A stretch of 64,000 nt of DNA, from contig NC_134710.1 in the NCBI RefSeq assembly GCF_043290135.1, forward strand, positions 141,870,832-141,934,831. Reading direction: 5' to 3'. A program made the translations under genes and the position numbers. Source of the stretch: Rhipicephalus microplus. Its lineage: Eukaryota > Arthropoda > Arachnida > Ixodida > Ixodidae. Positions 48,970 through 64,000 of this stretch are shown here, in pieces. The notes under the pieces were generated by a model. The model saw only the letters and a program-made list of their open reading frames with translations, did no database searches and was not told where the DNA came from. The first letter of the stretch is position 1. Every line of letters begins with the position of its first letter.

Positions 48970-51448
48970 ATGTCACAGAAAAGGTCTATTGCCGACTTTT
49001 TTTTCGCCTTCGAGCAAGCGGGCCAAGCAAAAAGCTGTCTCCCCCGAGCTTTTTGCTTCCACAGCAGAAGATTCGGAGACGCTTCAGGAACAAGAAAATG
49101 CTCAGTGCTTTGTTTCAATTCCGCTTGAAGAGACTGTGCGTAGCATCGCGTCTGACGATGCTTGCCCGTCCTCGTCAGGGCACATGGACCGCGAATGTGA
49201 TGACCTTTCCGCATCGTGTGCAGCAAGACATCAACCTGATTCTGCGACAGAATTCACCGCCTCTGATGTGGATGTCGACCACGCAGGCCAGTTGGACATT
49301 TCGAAATTCAAGACAGAGAAACCTACACAGCCAATACTGAACCCATTTCCATCTAAGAAGTACGGCAAATTGAGCAGGAGCTTCAACTCAAACTGGTACC
49401 GCCTATTTCCTTGGTTGGAGTACAGCGCGCAGGCTGACGCAGCTTTCTGTTTCCCTTGCAGAATGTTTTCAACTGGTGACAATGAGAAATCTGCATTTGT
49501 CAATGGTGGATACAGTAATTGGAAAAATGCCCTAGAAAGAGACGGTGGCTTCAGGAAGCACGAAAACTCACTCGTGCATAAGACTTGCCAGGCATCGTGG
49601 GTTTCCTTCACGCAGATGAAGGCGGGAGGACAAAGCAGGTCGGTTGCAACACATCTCAGCGACGCGTACTCCAGGGAGGTGCAGGAAAATCGCCTCTATA
49701 TAGCAAGAGTTGCCGATATATTGCGATTTACTGCCGTTCAGGGAATCTCTCAGAGGGGCCACGATGAAAGTGCCAGAAGTGAAAACAAAGGAAACTTCGT
49801 TGAGCTCTTGAACTTGTTTGCTAAATATGACATTATAGGAAAGAAACTGAATGGTGGAGCAGCGAATGCAAAGTGCGTTCATCACTCGATACAACACCAG
49901 ATCCTCGAAATTCTCAGCCACATCACATTAACAAGTATAAAGGAAGAGATGAAAAGCTCCCAGTGCTTTGCACTTATCGTCGATGAAACCAAGGATCTAA
50001 GTAAGACGGAACAGTTGTCAGTGGTAGTAAGGTACTACCTCAATGGGGCTGTCTTTGAGAGGTTCCTTGGATTCCGCAACGCTGAGCAATTGGATGCTAA
50101 GTCGCTCCTGAGCTACGTCAAGGAAACGCTGAATCGCTGCGGCATTGATTCTCAACTGTGCATTGCTCAAACATACGATGGTGCAAGTGTCATGAGCGGT
50201 ACGTCACGAGGCGTCCAGGCACTATTCAGGCAGGAAGTGCCGCAGGCAGTGTACGTACACTGCATGAACCACCGTCTCAATCTTGTCATCGTGGATGTCT
50301 GCAAGGCGATAAAACCGGTGAGGGATTTTTTCTCTCTTTTGGAAAGCCTTTATGTATTCCTAAGTGGATCTGCAGTTCACTCCCTCTATGTAGATGTTCA
50401 AAAAAGGTTGTCTTTGCCTGTGACAGAGCTGCAGCGTCTCAGCGATACACGATGGGCCTGCCAGATAACGTCTTGCACAGCTGCCATGAAAAGCCTTCCT
50501 GCCATTCTTGTATGCCTCAGCGAAGTCATCGCTACAAACAGCAGGCGGGCAACGGAAGCCGGGGGTCTGCTGGAGCAAATGAACTTCTCTTTTCTTTTCC
50601 ATTTAAGGCTATTCACCAAGCTACTCAGCCGCCTTAAGGTTTTTTCGGACATATTACAAAGTAAAGACTGCAACCTTAGTCAGGCATGCCTCATGGCGCA
50701 CACTGTCATTGACGAGTTATCCGAAATCAGAAATTCGCAGAGCGCGTTTGGCGCTGTGTGGGAGCAAACCTGCACTATTTCTGAGGAGAACGGGGTCCCC
50801 CAAAGGGAAAAGCAGAGAACGAAGTGCCTTCCGCTCCATTTAGAGCAGTTTGTATTAAGTGAAGGACGGCCCGTTGAAGAAGAGTCTCCAGATTCAAAAG
50901 AAACTTTCAGAGTCAAAGTTTTTCTGCCCGTTTTGGACCACCTCATTGTGGAACTGACTAGGCGATTTGCGGAAAATAATGACGTACTCTGCGGAGTCAG
51001 CGCCCTCCACCCTCAAAGTGAGAATTTTATGGACGTCTCCTTGCTCAAGCCTTTCGCTGAGCACTATGCATGCGACATCAACAGCGTTGAAGTTGAATGC
51101 AAGTTGGTAATTAAACTTCTTCAGCGCATCGAAGCCGAAAGGAAGTGCAAGATAGAAACATTGCTGCAATTGGTCACCGTCTTGGAAGAGTATAAGTTAG
51201 CCTTTCACGAACTGCACAAGCTAAGTGTTATCGCCGTGACGATACCGGCATCATCATCTTCTTGCGAGCGCACATTTTCGTGCCTTCGAAGACTGAAGAC
51301 TTATCTTCGCAGCAAAATGACTAACAACCGTCTGAGCGACCTAGCTGTGCTTGCGGTAGAACGGTCTCTAGCCAATAAGATAGACCTTCAGCGTGTTGTT
51401 GACATGTTCGATGCTGCACACAATAATCGGCGTATACGTCTGCACTAG
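48970..51448 (+). CDS. hAT transposase (ZMYM1/DUF4371-type), one early frameshift
   Basis: From ATG 48970 the frame reads MSQKRSIADFF and breaks at a T8 run (48997-49004). From there an open frame of about 815 codons continues as SPSSKRAKQKAVSPE to the stop. Domains: a TTF-type zinc finger (AAFCFPCRMF, about residues 150-200); a DUF4371-type catalytic region with ALIVDETKDLSKTEQ (Asp about 331), AQTYDGASVMSG (Asp about 396), YVHCMNHRLNLVIVD and LSDTRW; and a C-terminal hAT dimerisation domain with IPASSSSCERTFSCLRRL (about 755-775). The hAT role is cut-and-paste transposition. Aside from the single T-run lesion it is complete and could be active, if that lesion is a sequencing error. Confidence 0.9.
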
Positions 51449-52931
51449 TATGCCGGTAAATGAAACTCTATAGTACCTTTGCGGCACTTTCATGGGAAAA
51501 ATGTTCGGGCACGGAAACCCGCTTCGCCATCGAATAATTCCGGCCGTTTTTCCTCGCTTTCAAACAAACTGCAAAAGGTGCCCCGCTTGTCTGAGGCCAC
51601 GTCGGTGCCCCGCTTGTGTGGTGAACAGTGCCTAGTAGGAGAGCTGACACGTTTGTGAAAACTGGTGTACTGTTTAGTCAGATATGAAATGACTTACCTG
51701 CCTATGCGTGATCCAGTTTTACAAATCTATGCCCTTCATTTGTTTATTCTTTTGCTACATTGCTTCTTTTTTCTTTTCCCATTTCCAACGTTTAGCAACA
51801 CCAGCAGGTGCAAGAACAGCCTTTTAACATTTTGTAATCTGGCGCATCATTACGAAACTTGGAATTGATATGAACATTACTTAGTGGTGTTAGTTATCTC
51901 TGATGCTCTGAAATGACTCTTCCGAAGCTATATTGTGATCTAGTTAACACGTGTTATTTTGTTGCTGCTGGTTACCAAGCTTAATTTCTTTTATTTGGTA
52001 CTGCATTTTGTATATCGGTTGTTTGACAAACTGTATCAATTTTCATTTTACTAGCAATACAACTGCTGTGTAAACATGCTAAATATTAAGTTGTATCCTA
52101 CTGCGTTGCTCGAATATCTTACTTACACTGGTGTGTTTAGAACCTGGGCCTTTAGCCCAGCCAAACGGTTTCAGCCACCGACTAATTGGTGTCCTCTTGT
52201 GTTTTCGGAAGATTGTGGTGAAAGATTGTGGTATTTCGTGACTGAGCAGCACTTGCGTGCAGCAAATGAAGCAGTTGCAGGTGAGCTAATAGATAGCTAT
52301 CCTTGGCGAGATTGCAGTGAACTGCGCATAGCAGTAGATACAGCTACAGTGTACTAGACAGCAAAGATAGCGAAGCAGCATAGCGGCGTCAAACCGGTCG
52401 ATGCTGATGACGTAGCTGACGTCGTGACACGCAGGCTTGACAAGTTCTAGGAGGCGTTGCTTCGGCTCGACTTCTCCCAGAGGCTTGGCTGGCTACCTCC
52501 GACTACATCACAGCTGCGCCCATTTTCTCAAGTTGCTATCGTCCTGGTAATATTATCAAGGAAGCTATAGATCAGCTGTTTTTCGCCCAGCTAATCCCAT
52601 TCTAACCCGTATAAAGCTAGCGCCTAGGTGATTTCTTTTGTAAGAGTGTAAGAGTTGATTTAGATCAAGAGAAAATCTTTCAGATAATATATTACGTTGA
52701 ACTCACCTAAGCAGAACAATACGCATGTTTATTGACGTGTTGAGCTACTGAACGAAGCGTAGGTGACATGTAACAGGACATATCGTAGACTTCCATCGAA
52801 GAAGTTGGGCGTTTATAAAAGAAGAAAAGGGGAAGAGAGTAAGACAGTGAAAATACAACGCATAAGCTCCCCACTTGCTTGCCCCCCTGGAGGAACTCAC
52901 TTTTCGTGGTTGCCCCCCCCAGTAAAAACAT
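51449..52931. other. 3' part of the hAT element
   Basis: No further gene. A C-rich patch (52875-52920) lies just inside the right terminal repeat. Short ORFs here have no domain. Confidence 0.5.
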
Positions 52932-52947
52932 CCTGGCGCCGCCCCTG
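52932..52947 (-). repeat. Right terminal inverted repeat of the hAT element
   Basis: On minus CAGGGGCGGCGCCAGG, the counterpart of the left tip. The perfect duplication GGTTTAAT follows at once on the outside. Confidence 0.92.
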
Positions 52948-52955
52948 GGTTTAAT

Positions 52956-55007
52956 ATCTCGAGGCAACACGCTGGTCATAATGAGCACAGCAGCCGAGTG
53001 TTATTGATGTTGATCAGCCGATTTTCTGTCAGACGGCCAACAGACGGTCGGGAACACGTAGGCCGCAAAAACAAATAATATACTAAAAATGAAGTGGGAA
53101 GTGCAACCGTTACATTTTTAACTTCGCTTCACGGAGCCTCGCATCAGCTCTGGAAAAGTAATTCAGGGGTTGACGGCACATTTTGAAACAGTAGTTTCCG
53201 CAGGGCACTCTGCCCTGCTTGACCCACGCTGTCGCCTGTCTTCAGGACCAACTCGTTGCCACTGCAAGAACTTCTGTTTCAGGACACACCATTCCTACGC
53301 TGTCCAGATGTGAAGGGTGTGTGAAAAGCGATAATTGTAACCGTCAGGGTGAAGCAAACGTAAGGCGACGTAAACGTGTGGCCCTTGCACATGTCAAAGT
53401 TTTAGCAATGTAGCGGCTTGCCGCTACAACGACAGTTCGCGCCAACAGTATTTTCAAAAGGTCCATCATCTAAATTTAGTCATCGCTGTTACAGTCAGTT
53501 GAAACATCGATGCGCCTTCAATAACATTGCCACGTATCTTGCATCGGCGGGGCCACCAAACTTTCCCATGACTGCTGGTACACCGTCTTGAAAATATTCT
53601 TCATATAAAAGCATGACGAGACAAACCCAACTTAATCAGTTGCTCTCCCTATCATTTTATGTATTCCGACTATCCGGTATGAAATATCACTTTCTTGTTT
53701 CACGAAATTTTATATCTGCCAACACGTTTTACAGTTTGCAAAAGTATGTTAACCTACACAGCAATACCTACTATGCATGCACTGTTTCTGATCAAAGGCT
53801 GCATTTTCAAATTTCTTGGTTGACAATATCATGCACATAATGCATCCTGAAGGCCTGTTTGGCAATAATTTCAAAGAGCGAAATTTCAATGCTGTTTACA
53901 GATTCACCCTGGCAATTTACTAGACAAGTCCCATATATATTTCACTACTACACAAGTTCATAAATTCCGCGTTTGGGGCTGAAGATACAAAAGTCGATTC
54001 CTCAGAAGCTATTGCCGGTACCTGTGCGAGCTTTCCCACTGAAAGAAGCAGGATTAAAAAGCAAGTTCACAATTTAAATGAGTTTATTTCACTCAACATA
54101 CACTGAAACACCTGCATTTGGCAGACACATTCCAGTTAACATTTCCAACATTGAATGTGCAGTCACAGTGATGGAAAAGACATTCTGATTTTTGTGGCAG
54201 GAAAAAGGCTGTTCTGAAGTTGAATGTGGTGTGAGGGGGGCAGATGGCAAAATATTTTAAGCAACTGCTCGAGTTTAAAGCATCATTTAAAGGGGTGGCG
54301 ACACCAAACTTTTAACGAGCCTGTCGTGGGTTTTCTTTATATGCAAGGACACTCCACATGAAGGGTCGGACGCTACAAACGTTCAAAAATATAGTTTAAC
54401 TCACTTCCGAAGTGTACCCAAATGCTCATTCTCCCAATCACCCATCACTAGCGCGGCCGACACTTGTTGCCCTTCCTAGAAAGTCGCCCGCTGGACTTGA
54501 AGTAAGGAACGCAGCAGTATACCATCGCAGAAAATGGTATTATACTACTGCCGTCCCTTGACGATGTTGCCGACTATGTATTTCAGACTGTGTTGGCGAC
54601 GACTGGGAGCGTACGGAGAATGAAGTGGCCGCTAACACGATGGGGGTTAGTGGTGGCGCCACGGCGCGCTGTGGCTGTTTCGAAAAAAAAAAAACTAAAC
54701 AAGCAAAAGCAAATTTGGCGACAGGGGGAGCGATGCCATAAGTAGGTCGGAAGTTTATATATAGCAGGTCGTGAGAAAATACGATGCAAGATGGCAGCTC
54801 TGCGAATCGCTCAGATAGATCAAATCTTGCCAGAATGGCCGTCTACACACAAGCAGACGCTTAATGTGAGTTATGTTTATTTGTTTTTGATTTTAACACA
54901 AAATAAGCCAGAAATTACAATTATTACATTTTTTTTCAGCTTCTCCACGCGAGGTGGCGCATCGTCGCGTAAAAGCTGTCTAAACGTTTCAATTTTCAGA
55001 CAGCATG
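52956..55007. other. Unassigned sequence between the hAT and THAP elements
   Basis: Short ORFs only. An A-run (54685-54695) and the sequence up to the inverted repeat at 55045 show nothing that I recognise. Confidence 0.3.
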
Positions 55008-56780
55008 GGGTCGGTGCGGTCTTCTAAGCTGCTAAGCAGTCTGCGTAGACCAACGTTTCTAGAACTAGGTAAGTTGCAAAACTGAGTGATGTTGCGCGGC
55101 GCCGCCGCTGCCAGCGACAAATGTGGCGCTGCTGTCGCACCCAGATTCACTCACTGCATGCTCGCTCATGTCCCTCCTGTAACCTCCGTTGGCTCTGCAT
55201 GTTGCAGTGCGTCTTTATCCGTGGAGGCTTCTTTCTGCGTGAACAGTTTTATGCTTCAGCGTGCCCTGTTCTGCTTTGTATGTGTTGCGTGTTTTCATCA
55301 TGGCCAGATGTTGCGTTCTTGGCTGTAGAGTAGCTACAGGAAATGAGAGACACCACAACATTTCTTTTGTACCCATGTGTATCTGAGCAGCGAGAGGTAT
55401 AAGACCATGCTATTCCTCGTGCGGATAAGAAACTGCCGAGCACCTCACGTCTGTGTGATATGCTCTTTCATGAGAAGGACATCCTGAAGACTTACACTCA
55501 CGTCATATGGTAAGAAGGTACAAATCGCAAGAGGAAAGTGGGACCTCGTCGAAGGATGCGTTCCACAAATATTCGCGAATTTGCCCGCTTACTTTTGCTG
55601 CGGGGCCCACGACGAAGAAGCGAAAGTTGCGCGATAGGAGTGGGGTCCTTTCCAGAATATCATCGGTGAAAAAGAATAGACTATCTCCGAGCACTGAGCT
55701 CGAAGAATGTGAAATAAGTCCCGACATGCCGTCAACTAGTGGCGTCATTTCGCTTAAAGACATAGAAAACGTTTGTTTGCATGCTGGCGGAAAGTTGTTA
55801 AAGATGGCGAGACAAGATGTCTTGTGGTGTTTCTAGGGCTCAAAGAAAAAAAAAGCGCTATTTGTGGAGAAATGTGTTTTCGTCGCAGAAGACATGACAG
55901 TCACCATTAGCAGCCGTCACAATCACTTAGCCAAGTCGCCTGGCAATGCAGATACCATCACCCTATGGGCCGAACTTCTGGGACACACAGAAAAGCTGCA
56001 AGTGTGTTCATGTTGTCCCAATGCGTCAACAGGCAGACTCGTGAGTAATGACTACGAAGTGCTCACCGATACCCCAAAGTGTGGTCTCTGCTCGAAGCTT
56101 TGGCTGCAGCTGTGTTAAAAGGTTTCATTAGAGGAACTACATAAGAGGCAGAGGGAAGACATGCTCAAGAAAATGGCCCCACGCGTAGCTTTTCGACGGT
56201 CTAAGTTGCTAAAGAATATGACTGACATGAAAAAAAAAAAAAAAAGCTGACTACATAACCAGACAAAAGCCACGAGATCGCGCCACATCGTTGTAATTTA
56301 TTTTCAAGCCCGAAAAACACAGCCACAAAAAAGGATGCCAGACATTTTAATTGGGTTTTTCGCGTCTAAAAATCTATTGCGAACGTACACTAACTAGCAA
56401 CTAACCGACAACTCGTATGCCATGCTATATATATCAAGCATTGTTTATTGTGTGCAGTTCAGAAAACCATAATTACACTGTATTTGCCTTACACCGCTTA
56501 ATATTACGCAGTATTAAGTTTCGGCGGCAGCACAATAAATCTCGATAGTATACTGTTGGCAAAGCTCTTGCAGAACGGCCGCCACGGCGTCTTGCCACTA
56601 CGACTACGCGTTTTCGTCTGCTAGCGGAAGCTTCTTGCGCCGCCAGCGCCACTAAACCGAAAGTTGTCCCGGCGCCGTGTGATGAGTAGTCTGACGCGGG
56701 GAGTTTTGCAACTTACCTAGTCTAGAAACGTTGGCGTAGACTACAGTGTCTTAAAATCGGAACACAGCCCATGAAGTTTT
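55008..56780 (+). mobile_element. Decayed THAP-bearing DNA transposon between inverted repeats
   Basis: The core inverted repeats are 55045-55083 and 56702-56741. Both contain CCAACGTTTCTAGA followed by CTAGGTAAGTTGCAAAACT, with two small gaps. Weaker similarity extends outward on both sides, so the exact tips are unclear and no target duplication could be fixed. Inside, on plus, lies a THAP domain broken by stops and frame changes. P-type and Kolobok-type transposons both carry THAP domains, and I cannot choose between them. Confidence 0.6.
55300..56118 (+). pseudogene. THAP-domain transposase remnant
   Basis: From ATG 55300: MARCCVLGC (first Cys pair), HHNISFVP and a stop. Then in shifted frames ADKKLPSTSRLCDMLFHEKD (second Cys/His pair, with HF changed to LF) and KTYTHVI. 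Then, in another frame, GKWDLVEGCVPQIFANLPAY, the AVPxxF box with Ala replaced by Cys. Two further open stretches follow (55507-55836, with KKRKLRD and GGKLLKMARQDVLW, and 55864-56118 with three Cys pairs). No intact protein can come from it, and the catalytic part is not recognisable. Confidence 0.6.
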
Positions 56781-56834
56781 ATGAAGCCTAGCTGAGCCGG
56801 ATGTGGCTTTACTTCAGTTGTTGGTTTCCGGACC

Positions 56835-56842
56835 TGACGTCA
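56835..56842 (+). promoter_or_regulatory. Consensus CRE (TGACGTCA) next to the MARCHF6-like start
   Basis: A perfect CREB/ATF site lies 10 bp upstream of the start codon. A CCGGATGT word (ETS-like) lies about 40 bp further up. No TATA box is present. Whether the site is promoter or 5' UTR depends on the unseen transcription start. Confidence 0.5.
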
Positions 56843-56851
56843 TATAGCAAC

Positions 56852-63799
<6,948 letters not shown>

Positions 63800-64000
63800 G
63801 TGAGTTACCATATCGTCTGCTCTGGTATTTTTGAGATGTTGCATATTGAATGGATCATTTCTTTGTACATTACCTTGTCTATAATTCTGTCATAATAATT
63901 CTAAAATATTGACATTTCGGCAATTCCTATGGTTTTGTGCTTGTTTACAGTGAAAGCAGCTTGTTATGAGGGTGGACACGACGATCTTGTCAAGAACAAG
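63800..64000 (+). other. Start of MARCHF6-like intron 2
   Basis: Begins GTGAGTTACC. The expected third exon (rest of the RING-CH finger) is not in the remaining 200 bases. Confidence 0.6.

Larger units (their letters stand above)
43745..52955 (+). mobile_element. 9.2-kb hAT DNA transposon with TIRs and a perfect 8-bp target duplication
   Basis: The element is 43753-52947. GGTTTAAT flanks it directly on both sides (43745-43752 and 52948-52955), the 8-bp duplication expected of hAT insertions. The ends are inverted repeats, CAGGGGCGG(T/C)GCCAGG, with one mismatch in 16. Inside, on plus, lies a transposase ORF of the hAT type (48970-51448). The left 5 kb carries unrelated matter: internal inverted repeats, a Penelope end, duplications and a THAP remnant. 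Size is large for a hAT (commonly 2-5 kb), so later insertions or captured DNA are likely. The target is DNA directly behind the LINE at 40837-43725. Confidence 0.92.

Overview
This is animal nuclear DNA. There are no operons, ribosome binding sites or bacterial genes. I see spliced genes with GT-AG introns, A/T-rich introns, long microsatellites and a dense load of transposable elements. The set of elements points to a chelicerate, most likely a hard tick. It comprises tRNA-derived SINEs, LINEs with an SGNH-esterase ORF1, a Penelope-like GIY-YIG fragment, mag-like Ty3/gypsy elements, hAT elements and several THAP-bearing DNA transposons. That assignment rests on family knowledge, not on a database search.

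Layout. 1-2.1 kb: a decayed Ty3/gypsy element (minus), cut by the window edge. 2.6-3.1 kb: a 93-bp minisatellite. 4.15-4.68 kb: a 5'-truncated LINE end. 5-16 kb: gene-poor, A/T-rich DNA with CTAT, ATT/AGT and CA microsatellites, one tRNA-like SINE and a perfect 35-bp hairpin. 16.1-20.6 kb (minus): a long LINE with esterase, endonuclease and reverse transcriptase domains. 21.5-22 kb: minisatellites and a perfect 36-bp palindrome. 22.9-23.3 kb (minus): an intact NTF2/Nxt-like gene, the only complete cellular gene that is clearly not transposon-derived. 23.5-24.2 kb: two LINE ends head to head. 24.6-25.5 kb (minus): an internally deleted P-like THAP element with stop codons. 28.73-33.10 kb (minus): a complete mag-like gypsy retrotransposon with LTRs, a 5-bp target duplication, a primer site and a purine tract; its gag is broken by a SINE with its own 11-bp duplication.

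33.9-34.1 kb: another SINE. 36.1-39.3 kb (plus): a four-exon BED-finger/hAT-transposase-like gene that reads through intact for 673 residues. 40.8-43.7 kb (plus): a broken CR1/jockey-like LINE. 43.75-52.95 kb: a 9.2-kb hAT transposon with 16-bp terminal repeats and a perfect 8-bp target duplication. It holds a long transposase ORF, a Penelope end, large internal inverted repeats and a decayed THAP exon pair. 55.0-56.7 kb: another THAP element between inverted repeats. 56.85 kb to the right edge: the first two coding exons of a MARCHF6-like membrane E3 ubiquitin ligase, whose 6.8-kb first intron carries a SINE and microsatellites.

The main points are the hAT composite and its THAP remnant, the recurrence of THAP coding at three loci, the intact BED-hAT gene, the nested SINE-in-gypsy insertion, and a SINE whose internal promoter has been replaced by a fold-back. 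Several frameshifts are single-base gains in A/T homopolymers, so assembly error must be weighed against real decay.
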